Below, piece by piece: positions 32,744 through 41,258 of a DNA stretch of 58,593 nt. The stretch comes from Clostridiales bacterium. Lineage in GTDB: Bacteria > Bacillota > Clostridia > Christensenellales > Aristaeellaceae. The stretch is from the NCBI GenBank assembly GCA_012729115.1, contig JAAYDR010000047.1, forward strand, positions 1 to 58,593, given 5' to 3'. Position 1 is the first letter of the stretch. The number at the start of each line of letters is the position of its first letter. Both the position numbers and the translations under genes were made by a program. Below the pieces are notes generated by a model that was not told the origin of the DNA, searched no databases, and saw nothing but the letters and a program-made list of their open reading frames with translations.

Positions 32744-34021
32744 CTAAACCAATCTGCGGGTCTCCAGGTAATACCGCTTTTCGTTGGCTTCCCCCATGGA
32801 GAAAGTCTTGCGGGGCAGGACCCCTTCCTTCCGCACTGTGGCAAAGAGGCTGTCCTTGTGAGGTTTGGGCAGGAGGAAGCCCATGGCTCCCTCCTGCCGT
32901 GCAAGGGCACGAAGGGTGTCGTCCCCATGAATGTAGTCCAGTTTGACTCCCGGGTGGTCCGGCAGCCAATTGTCCAGGAAAGCCTGGAGGGTGCCTACCG
33001 CCAGCATTTGGGGCGAGTGGTCCACGCGCACAAGCTTTTCCATCTCCCCATAAACGCAGAGAATCTCCTGGCTTCCCTTTCCTCCCTCCAGGCTCATGCC
33101 CCGGGACTCTGCGTAGGAACGCCAATCTTCCAGGAGAGCTTCCGGCGCATATCCAGTAACCAACCGGTGGATGGGCTTGAAGACCAGGGCCTCCTCATGG
33201 ATGTTCTCCAACTCTACCAAAGCAAAGCGGGCTGGATGGCATTCCTGCTTTTCAGCGGAAAGGCCTGGCTTAAGCTCCTCCCAATAGGCCTTGGCGGCTG
33301 CCAGGCTGTGATTTCCATCCCCAACCGCATAGAGCAGGGGCTTGTCCCCTTGAAGCCCGGCCTTCAGTTGACCCAGAGCCGTATAGACTCCCTGGATGTC
33401 CTGCGGATTCGCCACCGCATATCCCGCCACGCGGCCGCCGCCCATCATCAGGGGGAAGTCATACAGGCAGGGAAGTTGACGGCATTTTTCATACAGCGGT
33501 TCCACTACGGATCTTTCCGGGTCGTCCAGGAGCATCAGCACATGGCTCATCTCCAGGGCTGCCCCCCGGCGCACCGCCAGCCGGGGAGGAATCCTTTCCA
33601 GGATGGTGCCCTCTGTGGCCCGGATCAGGGAGGCGCTGCCCGGCCGGTAGTCATAGCCCTCCAGATCGATGAGTACCACAAGGCCCACTCTGTTTCCGCT
33701 TGGGGTGGTCCGCACCGTCAGGATCAACCCGCCGCAGGCCTTGCCCTCCAGTACGCCGTCCTCCAGGTACTTCTTCATTTCCTGGTGAATTTTTGGAATC
33801 CGCTCTTCGGCTCCCTCCAGATAGCACTCCGGCAGGATCAACTTGAGGGTGCTGGGCTTATCCCCAACGAGTTCCGCCGCTTTCTCCCAATACTCCCTTT
33901 GGGAGGTGTACTGGTCGCAGGCCACACAGGCCCAGGTCGCCAGATTTACACCATCCTTGGGTAAAAGCCATTCTCCCGTTCTCACCAGCAATTCCCGTGG
34001 ATCCATAAGCCATACCCTCAT
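32744..34021 (-). CDS. DUF1015 family protein
   Basis: A protein of 425 residues (or 420 if the ATG at 34006, preceded by GAGGG, is used). It matches the widespread DUF1015 family, whose function is unknown although it is often found near serine or pyridoxal-phosphate metabolism. Recognisable stretches are YTSQREYWEKA, YAVGDGNHSLAAAKAYWEE near residue 245 and the C-terminal MPRKTFSMGEANEKRYY-like sequence (LPRKTFSMGEANEKRYY). It lies 17 nt behind the sortase-like gene on the same strand and is probably co-transcribed with it; no functional link is known. Confidence 0.85.
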   Translation of the reverse strand: MRVWLMDPRELLVRTGEWLLPKDGVNLATWACVACDQYTSQREYWEKAAELVGDKPSTLKLILPECYLEGAEERIPKIHQEMKKYLEDGVLEGKACGGLILTVRTTPSGNRVGLVVLIDLEGYDYRPGSASLIRATEGTILERIPPRLAVRRGAALEMSHVLMLLDDPERSVVEPLYEKCRQLPCLYDFPLMMGGGRVAGYAVANPQDIQGVYTALGQLKAGLQGDKPLLYAVGDGNHSLAAAKAYWEELKPGLSAEKQECHPARFALVELENIHEEALVFKPIHRLVTGYAPEALLEDWRSYAESRGMSLEGGKGSQEILCVYGEMEKLVRVDHSPQMLAVGTLQAFLDNWLPDHPGVKLDYIHGDDTLRALARQEGAMGFLLPKPHKDSLFATVRKEGVLPRKTFSMGEANEKRYYLETRRLV

Positions 34022-34038
34022 TTCCTGGTTACTATCCC

Positions 34039-35694
34039 TTACCTGGCGCGCAACGACTGCAGGGTCAGCAGGTGGCTGGTGGCTGTTTCCCCCTGTCTCA
34101 GCTTGCGGGCCATCAGCACCAGGGTCTCTCCCCGGGGATCCCCCACGGTGGAGAGCGTGAGCAGCCGGTCAGTGGACTGCACCTCAACGGGGATTTCATA
34201 CAGGGACAGCGCCTTGGCGGCCGATACATAACTATCCATCTCTTCATCACTGGGGAAAGAGGGATAGCCTGCATAGTTGAAGGATCCTGAAGAGCCCGCC
34301 CCGCTGTCTGTAACGATTACTGCAAAGAGCACATATTCCCCTGCTTCATACAGGGTCTCCATCCTCAGGAACGCATGCTGACGGACGAAGTCCACATTTT
34401 GGGAGCGGTAGTTCCACAGAGGCTCCAGAAGTTTGCCCGTTACGGTGCCTTGGCCCCGTAACAGCAGGTTTTCCGGCGGATTCTTCAGGCTGCAGGCTTC
34501 GTCCACAAAAACTGCGCCGGTTTCGCTGAAGGATCCGTTGGCATTATGGGTTAAGTAATAGGTATTGTTGCGCATCACCACGGTTTCATCCACCAGGCCG
34601 TCGATGGTCAGCCTGCCTACAATGTCCGGATTCTCGGCTCTAAGCCCTAAAAACGCCTCCCTGATGTTCCTCAGGGGGTTGTCCGGATACTCCGTGGCCT
34701 TGGTGCGCCGGCTTGGCGTTAGGGCCGGATGCTCCGGAGCGTTTTCCACAGCGGATAAACCCTCCGGATTCCCTTGGAAGACAGCGAGCGCGGTATCCAT
34801 CGGCTGGGGGGTTGCCGTGGGCGCGAAGGTCACCCCATAGGGAAGCAATTCCACCCGGGCTGCATCCCGGGCCAGCTCCACCCCAGCCTGGGCGTAATAG
34901 TTTTCCCGGACAGCCTTCATTTCCCTATCATTCTGCAGCATGCTGAGCACCATCCTGCCCACCTGAAGAAGGCAGAAAACCAATAGCAGGAACATAAGGC
35001 CCACAGCGGCAGTGCGAAAGAGGCGGGCCTTGCTTGGCTCAGGATTTGGGCTCAGGGCAAAGGCTTTCCGCAGCCTGTCTGAAAGACGAGGAGGCGGAGA
35101 CTCCTGCTCAGGCACGTGATGTTGCTCTTCATTGGGAGCGTATACCATGTCCTCCGGCAGCCATCCCTCCGGCAGCCATCCCTCTACCGTTCTTTCTTCC
35201 TGTTCCCACGGCCTGGAGGGCCAATCCTCCGGTGGCTCCTCCTGCAAAGGTTGAAGAGGAAAATCCTCATCCCAAATGGTTCTGGGGGGTATGGGCAACA
35301 GGGCAGCCGCTTCCCATCGATCCTCGGGGATTGCCGGCTGCACAGGGGCAAACATCTCCTGGGGCTCAGCAGCAGGATAGGGCTGATTTTGCAGCTGAGA
35401 CCAATAGTCCTGTTGATATTGTCGAACATCCTCCGTCTCCTGGGCGACGATGCTTCCGTAGGAGTATCGCTGCCCGGGCTGCATGGGCGGCAAGGAGGAG
35501 GGTAGATGAACACTGCGCCTGGAGATATTCCGCAGCCGATCCTCCACGGAAATCGGGGTAAAGACATTGGGTTCTGGCGGCGGCTCTGCCCAAGTCTCAA
35601 GCGAAGGGGAGACACGGGCAGGCTGGGAGTTTTCACTGGGGGGCGGTCCGGCGGAAAACAAGGGCTGGGCCGCGGCTTGTCCTTTTCCCATCAT
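34039..35694 (-). CDS. Class B sortase-like membrane protein lacking catalytic His and Cys
   Basis: A 551-residue protein with three parts: a Pro/Glu/Gln-rich region without Cys (1-220), one membrane helix (about 228-249, GLMFLLLVFCLLQVGRMVL) and a C-terminal sortase B-like domain (about 345-535). That domain has ENPDIVGRLTIDGLVDETVV, then NTYYLTHNANG, ETGAVFVDEACSLKN and LLTLST. The usual Y-G-H-N is replaced by LLLRGQGTV (Gln415 for His) and the usual T-L-S-T-C by TLSTVGD (Val517 for Cys); the Arg (LMARKL, R530) is kept. It cannot be a transpeptidase. A scaffold, sensor or protein-binding role is possible. The start is the ATG pair at 35694/35691 behind GGAGGAGG. Confidence 0.8.
   Translation of the reverse strand: MMGKGQAAAQPLFSAGPPPSENSQPARVSPSLETWAEPPPEPNVFTPISVEDRLRNISRRSVHLPSSLPPMQPGQRYSYGSIVAQETEDVRQYQQDYWSQLQNQPYPAAEPQEMFAPVQPAIPEDRWEAAALLPIPPRTIWDEDFPLQPLQEEPPEDWPSRPWEQEERTVEGWLPEGWLPEDMVYAPNEEQHHVPEQESPPPRLSDRLRKAFALSPNPEPSKARLFRTAAVGLMFLLLVFCLLQVGRMVLSMLQNDREMKAVRENYYAQAGVELARDAARVELLPYGVTFAPTATPQPMDTALAVFQGNPEGLSAVENAPEHPALTPSRRTKATEYPDNPLRNIREAFLGLRAENPDIVGRLTIDGLVDETVVMRNNTYYLTHNANGSFSETGAVFVDEACSLKNPPENLLLRGQGTVTGKLLEPLWNYRSQNVDFVRQHAFLRMETLYEAGEYVLFAVIVTDSGAGSSGSFNYAGYPSFPSDEEMDSYVSAAKALSLYEIPVEVQSTDRLLTLSTVGDPRGETLVLMARKLRQGETATSHLLTLQSLRAR
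35153..35182 (-). repeat. 15 bp tandem duplication in the sortase-like gene
   Basis: Two perfect head-to-tail copies of TCCGGCAGCCATCCC (plus strand), encoding the duplicated pentapeptide EGWLP in the Pro-rich cytoplasmic region. Confidence 0.8.
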
Positions 35695-35746
35695 CCTATC
35701 CGCCTCCTCCCCCATAGAATTCATCAAAAAAATGTTACATATCATT

Positions 35747-35775
35747 ATAGTATCAATTTTATCTAAATATGTCAA
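35747..35775 (-). promoter_or_regulatory. Sigma-A promoter of the sortase-like/DUF1015 operon
   Basis: On the minus strand TTGACA (35775-35770), 17 nt, TACTAT (35752-35747). The AT-rich stretch around it contrasts with the flanking genes. A TATAAT overlaps but would need a 20 nt spacer. Confidence 0.6.
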
Positions 35776-35842
35776 TTTATGTTGCATTTTCGAAAAAATA
35801 TCGTAATGCTTTTAGCCTCTTCCACCCGGGGAAGTGGAGCCT

Positions 35843-35871
35843 TTGCGTAACCCCGGCCTCTATGGTATACT
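35843..35871 (+). promoter_or_regulatory. Sigma-A promoter before the DUF6483-like gene
   Basis: TTGCGT (35843-35848), 17 nt, TATACT (35866-35871) with TGG before the -10. It is identical in its hexamers and spacing to the promoter at 8902-8930 and divergent from the promoter at 35747-35775. Confidence 0.7.
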
Positions 35872-35905
35872 GAGCTTGGATACCCGCCGCAAAGGGAGGC
35901 GTACC

Positions 35906-36541
35906 ATGTTTTTTCAAAAAGATTACGTGCTTCGGATGATAGAGATGATGGGCGATCTGATGCGCCGCATCAAGGAGCTCATGGACGATCTGAGCCGCCT
36001 GAAGCTTCTGGAGGACGCCTGCCACCGGCATTGCGGCATTTCCCTGGACACTGCCGAGCATCTTACTTCGGGTAGCCTCATTGATCTGCTGCCTCCCATG
36101 CCCAGGCTGATGATGAGTGAGATTCTCTTCGTCCGGGCCAACACCTTTTCCCTGGCCATGGAGGAGCGGGAGGAGTTGCTGTATAAAAGCCTGCGCTTGA
36201 TGGCCTCCCTGTGGAGCGAAGGCCCTCTGTGCGAATTGCGGGCCAGTCGGCTGGTGGAACTGAAGGAGACCCTTCTTGCACGGCTGTCCACTGAGGATCT
36301 GATGGACTGCGCCCGCTTTTTCTGTGAAGGAGAGGCCTATGGCCACATGGAGGACGCCCTGTTTCAAGCGGTGGAGGGGATGGACGCTGGCTCTGATCGC
36401 CGCAGTGCCCTGATCACCCAAGGGGCGGAAATGCTGCGCAAGGCCTCCGCCGCCACCCCGGAAGCGCTGGCCTTCTCGGGCTGCACCCGTCAGGAACTGC
36501 TGGCCTCCGCTCTGGAACTGGAGGCTGCTGGCCAGGGATAA
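35906..36541 (+). CDS. DUF6483-like small conserved protein
   Basis: A 211-residue, largely alpha-helical soluble protein starting FFQKDYVLRMIEMMGDLMRR, a beginning I associate with the DUF6483 family of clostridial proteins of unknown function. The helices are rich in Leu, Glu and Arg; there is no signal peptide, membrane segment or enzymatic motif. AAAGGGAGG lies 6 nt before the ATG at 35906. The second half could be a helical-repeat scaffold. The ABC-F gene follows after 61 nt in the same direction. Family assignment is from memory of the N-terminus only. Confidence 0.65.
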   Translation: MFFQKDYVLRMIEMMGDLMRRIKELMDDLSRLKLLEDACHRHCGISLDTAEHLTSGSLIDLLPPMPRLMMSEILFVRANTFSLAMEEREELLYKSLRLMASLWSEGPLCELRASRLVELKETLLARLSTEDLMDCARFFCEGEAYGHMEDALFQAVEGMDAGSDRRSALITQGAEMLRKASAATPEALAFSGCTRQELLASALELEAAGQG

Positions 36542-36602
36542 GCCCGGCGGCCTTCCCTTCCAACCAGTACCCCACCAATTGCATTACAAACGAGGAACGA
36601 CC

Positions 36603-38534
36603 ATGATACTCATATCCGTACAAAACGCCGCTAAAAGCTTTGGCATCCACCAGGTGTTTGCAGACGTGTCCTTCAGCCTCCAAAAAGGAGAAAAAATGGG
36701 GCTGGTTGGTGCTAACGGCAGCGGCAAGACCACCCTGATGCGCCTGATCTCAGGCCAGGAACAGCCCGACAGCGGCGCAATCCATTTGAGCAAGGATTTG
36801 CGCATCGGTTATCTGGCCCAGTTGGGGGATCTGGACCCGTCCGACACCGTATGGGAATCCGTGCGAAAGGTCTTTGAACCGGTGATCGCTCTGGAGCAGC
36901 GGCTCCGGGAAGTGGAAAAGGAAATGGAGATCGCCGGGGAGGATCCCGGGGAGGCCTTGCGCCTGGCGGGGGAATATCAGCGGCTCACCGAGCGGTTCAA
37001 CCAAATGGAGGGTTACGCCTACGAAGGCGAAATGCTGGGGGTTTTAAGCGGGCTGGGCCTGCCTCCCCTTTTTCATGATCGGAAAGTCAACACACTCTCC
37101 GGCGGGGAGCGTACCCGGCTGTCCCTGGCCAAGCTGCTGCTGCAAAAGCCTGATGTGCTGCTGATGGACGAGCCCACCAACCACCTGGATTTGGAAGCCA
37201 TCGAATGGTTGCAGCAGTATCTGACGGACTACAAGGGGTCTCTGCTGCTCATTAGTCATGACCGCTATTTTCTGGACCATGTCTGCACCACCATGGGAGA
37301 ACTCCTTGGGGGCAAGCTCATCAAGTTTACCGGCAATTACACCGAATACATGAGAAAGCGCACCGCCGACTTTGAGACCCGCATGAAGGCCTACAACCTC
37401 CAGCAAAAGGAGATTGAGCGGGAGCAGGCCATCATCCGGAGATACCGGAGTTTCAACCGGGAAAAAAGCATTCGCGCCGCCGAAAGCCGTCAAAAGCGGC
37501 TGGACAAGATAGAGCGGCTGGATAAACCCATGGAGGAGGAGCAGGTGCGATTCTCCTTTGACGTGCACCGCCGCAGCGGGGAGGAAGCCCTGGAGGTCAA
37601 AGGCCTGGAAAAGAGCTTTGAGGGAAAAAAAGTCTTTGAGAACCTGAGCTTCTCCCTGCGCACCGGCGATCGGGTAGCCCTGATCGGCCCCAACGGCGTG
37701 GGAAAGAGCACCCTCTTTAAAATCCTGATGAACCGCCTCACCCCCGATAAAGGCAGCGTCAAGTACGGCGTAAACATCGACGTGGGCTATTACGACCAGC
37801 ATCAGCAGGATCTGAACACCCAACATACTGTGCTGGATGAGGTTTGGAATGCTTTTCCCAGCCTGGAGCAAAGCCGGGTACGGGGCGCATTGGGGCTGTT
37901 CCTGTTCTCCGGGGACGATGTGTTTGAAAAAATCGGCACCCTCTCCGGCGGAGAGCGGGGTCGGGTGGCCCTGACCAAGCTGATGCTTAAAAAGGATAAC
38001 CTGTTGCTGCTGGATGAGCCCACCAACCACCTGGACATGGATAGCCGGGAGGTACTGGAGGACGCCCTGGCGGATTTCCCCGGCACGATATTGGCCATCA
38101 GCCACGACCGCTATTTCATCAACCGGTTCGCCCACCGGATCATGGTGATGGAAAGCGACGGGATCCGGGAGTATCTGGGGAATTTTGACGATTATCTGGA
38201 AAAAAGGGATCGGCCTCAGCCCCCTGCCCCGCAAGCAGGCCCGGAGGTCACCAAAACATCGCTCATGAAGGAGCGCAAACGGGACCGCCAGTTCAGCGCC
38301 CGGCTGCGAGAACTCAAAGCCCAGGAGGAAAAGGCTGAGGAAGCCATTATGCAAAGCGAGGAAAGGCTGGCCCAGCTGGAGTCCCTCCTTTCGGATCCGG
38401 ACACCTATGCAGACCCCGCGCGCCTGAAGGAAATCACACAGGCTTACACCCGGGAAAAAGAGCTGCAAGCCGAGCTATATGACGCCCTGCAAGCAGCGGA
38501 GGAAAACCTCCGGGAAGCCGAAGCGCAGGGCTGA
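36603..38534 (+). CDS. ABC-F family ATPase
   Basis: A 643-residue soluble protein with two ABC domains and no membrane part, the layout of ABC-F translation factors that act at the ribosomal E site. Domain 1: GANGSGKTT, LSGGERTRLSLAK, VLLMDEPTNHLDLE. The linker (about residues 240-300) is charged and helical (RKRTADFETRMKAYNLQQKE), as in the P-site tRNA interaction motif. Domain 2: GPNGVGKST, LSGGERGRVALTK, LLLLDEPTNHLDMDS. A C-terminal coiled coil (about 555-640) follows. It could be a housekeeping factor or contribute to antibiotic resistance; sequence alone does not decide. The start at 36603 has GAGGAA upstream. Confidence 0.93.
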   Translation: MILISVQNAAKSFGIHQVFADVSFSLQKGEKMGLVGANGSGKTTLMRLISGQEQPDSGAIHLSKDLRIGYLAQLGDLDPSDTVWESVRKVFEPVIALEQRLREVEKEMEIAGEDPGEALRLAGEYQRLTERFNQMEGYAYEGEMLGVLSGLGLPPLFHDRKVNTLSGGERTRLSLAKLLLQKPDVLLMDEPTNHLDLEAIEWLQQYLTDYKGSLLLISHDRYFLDHVCTTMGELLGGKLIKFTGNYTEYMRKRTADFETRMKAYNLQQKEIEREQAIIRRYRSFNREKSIRAAESRQKRLDKIERLDKPMEEEQVRFSFDVHRRSGEEALEVKGLEKSFEGKKVFENLSFSLRTGDRVALIGPNGVGKSTLFKILMNRLTPDKGSVKYGVNIDVGYYDQHQQDLNTQHTVLDEVWNAFPSLEQSRVRGALGLFLFSGDDVFEKIGTLSGGERGRVALTKLMLKKDNLLLLDEPTNHLDMDSREVLEDALADFPGTILAISHDRYFINRFAHRIMVMESDGIREYLGNFDDYLEKRDRPQPPAPQAGPEVTKTSLMKERKRDRQFSARLRELKAQEEKAEEAIMQSEERLAQLESLLSDPDTYADPARLKEITQAYTREKELQAELYDALQAAEENLREAEAQG

Positions 38535-38652
38535 TCTTCTCAATTCCATTTGTAGGGCTCCGGTATATATATATCCAATTCTGGGCAACCTTTCCATGAT
38601 TCAAAGCGCCCTGCCATTGAGCAGCGCGATTGAAAATGGAGGGGTTTTTTTA

Positions 38653-39324
38653 ATGCAGACCAAATGGGAGCGGGTATTGCAGTTCTTGGCGGCACTCCTT
38701 TGCCTGGCCCTGCTGATCGCCTTTACCCAGGCGGATGCCTCTGTGGTGGCATGGGGCAGCCAGGGAGCAGATGTGCGCAAAGTCCAGCAGAAGTTGCTGG
38801 AGTATGGATACTATAACGGTCCTGTCACCGGCTATTTCGGGCAGCAAACCTATGACGCGGTGGTCTATTTCCAGCGCAAGAACGGCCTGAAGGTGGACGG
38901 AGTGGTGGGAAAGACCACCGCCAACGCCCTGGGCATCTCTGTGGGCGCATCGGTGGCCGCCTCTTCCTACAACAGCAACGAAACCCAGCTACTGGCCAGG
39001 CTCGTCCACGGGGAAGCACGGGGTGAGCCCTATGTGGGAAAGGTGGCCGTAGCGGCCGTGGTGCTCAACCGGGTGAAAAGCCCCCTGTTCCCCAACACAA
39101 TCGCCGGCGTGATTTACCAAAACAGGGCCTTTGACGCGGTTTTGGACGGGCAGATCAACCTCCAGCCCGACGCGGACAGCATCCGTGCCGCCCGGGACGC
39201 CCTGAACGGTTGGGACCCCAGCGGCGGATGCCTATACTACTACAACCCTGCCACAGCCACCAATGCCTGGATTTGGAGCCGGACCGTGATGCTGAGCATT
39301 GGCAAGCACAACTTCGCCATCTAA
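38653..39324 (+). CDS. sleB: Spore cortex-lytic enzyme SleB
   Basis: A 223-residue exported enzyme that degrades cortex peptidoglycan during spore germination. Signal region FLAALLCLALLIAFTQADA (residues about 11-30). A peptidoglycan-binding domain follows (about 32-92, SQGADVRKVQQKLLEYGYY, then DGVVGKTTANAL), then the SleB/cell-wall hydrolase domain with the catalytic Glu in HGEARGEPYVGKVAVAAVVL and the final SGGCLYYYNPATATNAW. The start at 38653 has GGAGGGG 10 nt upstream. It is paired with ypeB 14 nt downstream, the classic arrangement in which the two proteins stabilise each other. I could not find a clear sigma-G promoter. Confidence 0.93.
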   Translation: MQTKWERVLQFLAALLCLALLIAFTQADASVVAWGSQGADVRKVQQKLLEYGYYNGPVTGYFGQQTYDAVVYFQRKNGLKVDGVVGKTTANALGISVGASVAASSYNSNETQLLARLVHGEARGEPYVGKVAVAAVVLNRVKSPLFPNTIAGVIYQNRAFDAVLDGQINLQPDADSIRAARDALNGWDPSGGCLYYYNPATATNAWIWSRTVMLSIGKHNFAI

Positions 39325-39338
39325 AGGAGTGAAACCCC

Positions 39339-40685
39339 TTGAAGTTCTTGAAGGACAAGCGCCACGTCATCCTGTATTCCTTCCTGTCCGTGGCCCTGTT
39401 GGCGGCGGTTTTTCTGGGCATCAGTTTTGGGTTGCGGGCCAACGCCTCCGCCCAGGCCTTGGAGGATGTTTACACCCAGCGAATCCTGGAAACCCAGGAG
39501 CAGCTTCAGGCCATTGCCCTGAAGCTGGACAAGGTCCCCGTATCCAAAGACAGTGAGGTCCTGTGCGAACTGCTCACCGGCATCTCCAAGCAGGCGGACG
39601 GGGTGGTCACCAACCTGGCTGCCCTGCCGCTGAGCCATGTGGCCATGTCCAGCACAGTGAAGTTTTGCAACCAGCTTTCAGACTTCACCCTGGGCCTGGC
39701 GCTGTCCCTGGCCGGAGGCGCGGAGCTCACCCAGGAGCAATACAAACAGCTCTCCGATATGCAAAGCCAAAGCACCCTGCTGCTGGGTCAGTTCGTCCTG
39801 GCCAGGGAGGCCATGCTTCGCAACAGCCTCAAGCTCACCACCACCAATCAGGTGTACTACGAAGAGGCACAGGCTTCGGCCCGGCCTTTGGAGCAGGTTG
39901 GCGACAAGGACAACGGCATGGAGTACCCCACGATGATCTACGACGGAGCTTTCTCCGACGCCCGCCATTACGGCTCACCCAAGGCCCTGGGAACAGAAAC
40001 CATCAACCAGGCCCAAGCCCAGGAACTGGCAATCCAGTATCTGGGTGCGGACCGGGTCAAGGAAGCTGTCTCCAGTGCGGAAACCCAGGGCAACCTGGCC
40101 GCCTATGGTGTATCCCTGACTCTTACGGACGGAACCCAGCTGACTGCCGAGGTTACCAAGGTGGGCGGCAAGCTTCTGTGGATCGTGCCCGAACATGCCA
40201 GCTTCGAAGCAAAGCTGTCCCTGGAGGAATGCCGGGAGGCGGCCCTCAAGTTCCTGCGGGAGCACGGCTACGGTGCCATGGAAGCCAACCACTACCAGGT
40301 GTACGACGGCCTGGCGGTCATCAACTTCGTGGCCCTCCAGGATGGGGTGCTGCTCTACCCTGACCTGGTCAAGCTCCAGCTTCGCATGGATACCGGGGAG
40401 GTGGTAGGCCTTGAGGCCAACAACTACCTGATGAACCACACCACCAGGGAGGGCTTGTCTCCTGGCCTGACCATGGACCAGGCCATCACCCACCTCAGTT
40501 CCCGGCTGACTCTGGAAACCACCCGGCTGTGTCTGATCCCCTTCCGGGACCGGGAACGCCTTTGTTACGAAGCCGCCGGAACCTTTGAGGACAAGCGGTA
40601 TTTGGTCTATCTGGACGCCAACACCGGGGAGGAGGTGGAAGTGCTGCTGGTGCTCAGCACCCCGGACGGTGAAATGAGCGCATAG
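39339..40685 (+). CDS. ypeB: Germination protein YpeB
   Basis: A 448-residue protein needed for SleB to accumulate in the spore. One N-terminal membrane helix (HVILYSFLSVALLAAVFLGI), then an extracytoplasmic helical region and PepSY-type repeats in the second half (QELAIQYLGADRVKEA, then LSLEECREAALKFLREHG with YQVYDGLAVINF). Only a TTG start fits (39339), with AAAGGAG 9 nt upstream. It follows sleB in the same direction and is closed by a strong terminator. The homology is clear over the full length. Confidence 0.92.
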   Translation: MKFLKDKRHVILYSFLSVALLAAVFLGISFGLRANASAQALEDVYTQRILETQEQLQAIALKLDKVPVSKDSEVLCELLTGISKQADGVVTNLAALPLSHVAMSSTVKFCNQLSDFTLGLALSLAGGAELTQEQYKQLSDMQSQSTLLLGQFVLAREAMLRNSLKLTTTNQVYYEEAQASARPLEQVGDKDNGMEYPTMIYDGAFSDARHYGSPKALGTETINQAQAQELAIQYLGADRVKEAVSSAETQGNLAAYGVSLTLTDGTQLTAEVTKVGGKLLWIVPEHASFEAKLSLEECREAALKFLREHGYGAMEANHYQVYDGLAVINFVALQDGVLLYPDLVKLQLRMDTGEVVGLEANNYLMNHTTREGLSPGLTMDQAITHLSSRLTLETTRLCLIPFRDRERLCYEAAGTFEDKRYLVYLDANTGEEVEVLLVLSTPDGEMSA

Positions 40686-40703
40686 AACAAAGGGGTCTGT
40701 TAT

Positions 40704-40748
40704 AAACGGAGGGGTTGCTTTGCCTGGCAGGCGTACCCCTCCGTTTTT
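40704..40748 (+). terminator. Rho-independent terminator of sleB-ypeB
   Basis: AAACGGAGGGG (40704-40714) and CCCCTCCGTTT (40736-40746) form an 11 bp stem followed by TT; the run of five T straddles the stem base. About 18 nt after the ypeB stop. Confidence 0.85.
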
Positions 40749-40782
40749 AACAGCGTACATGGATTCATGGGCGAAAAGCCTG

Positions 40783-40815
40783 TTGACAAACACTTTTGTT
40801 TGTCACTATAGTGAC
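40783..40815 (+). promoter_or_regulatory. Palindromic regulated promoter without an intact gene
   Basis: TTGACA (40783-40788), 18 nt, TATAGT (40807-40812). Two palindromes overlap it: TGACAAAC/GTTTGTCA (40784-40791 and 40798-40805) and the perfect GTCACTATAGTGAC (40802-40815). This resembles TetR-family autoregulatory operators. The only downstream coding remnant is the macrodomain pseudogene. Confidence 0.6.
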
Positions 40816-40872
40816 CATAAAGATGTTATCGCAATCCAGGCAGCCATCACACATTGAGAGGAGGCCCCGCCT

Positions 40873-41248
40873 GTACCGCTCCACATTCTCCGTGAGAACA
40901 TCGAAATGATGCGCCGCAGCCCGGTGGTAAAGGTTCTGTACCCGATCATCCCAAGGAGCATCTGGCGCGGGAAGGAAAAGCGGCTTTACGCATGCTGCCT
41001 GAACAGCCTGAAATACGCCGCCCGGCACCGGTATGAAAGCGTTGCCCTTCCCCCTGATCGAGATGGACGGCGACGGTTATCCCAACAAGAAGATTCTGCA
41101 GGTGACAACCCGGGCCATCGAGCATTTTTTGTCCACCCAGCAGATGGAAGTTTTTCTTTGTGTGGCCGGCGAGGAAATGATTTTTCTCGGGAAAAGCTGC
41201 ATCGCCAGGTGTCCGATTATCTGGATGCACATTGCGGCGGCTTGGGAA
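40873..41248 (+). pseudogene. Broken macrodomain (ADP-ribose-binding) protein gene
   Basis: Pieces of a macrodomain protein of the YmdB/Af1521 type are visible in order but in two frames. PLHILRENIEMM (family N-terminus) follows an AGAGGAGG site, but the codon at the start position (40873) is GTA. About 55 codons with the ADP-ribose-binding core (the D-A-I-V-N-A-A-N and G-G-G-V-x-x-A-I-H segments) are missing. Then come IPRSIWRGKEKRLYACCLNSL and YESVA. A frameshift near 41040 leads to FPLIEMDGDGYPNKK and MEVFLCVAG. A second shift near 41160 leads to FSREKLHRQVSDYLDAH. The many lesions leave no doubt that it is dead. Confidence 0.8.
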
Positions 41249-41258
41249 GAAGTTTGGG

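Noticed and set aside
37044-38468. A 474-codon minus-strand open frame across the ABC-F gene
   Set aside because: Shadow of a clear two-domain ABC protein on the plus strand.
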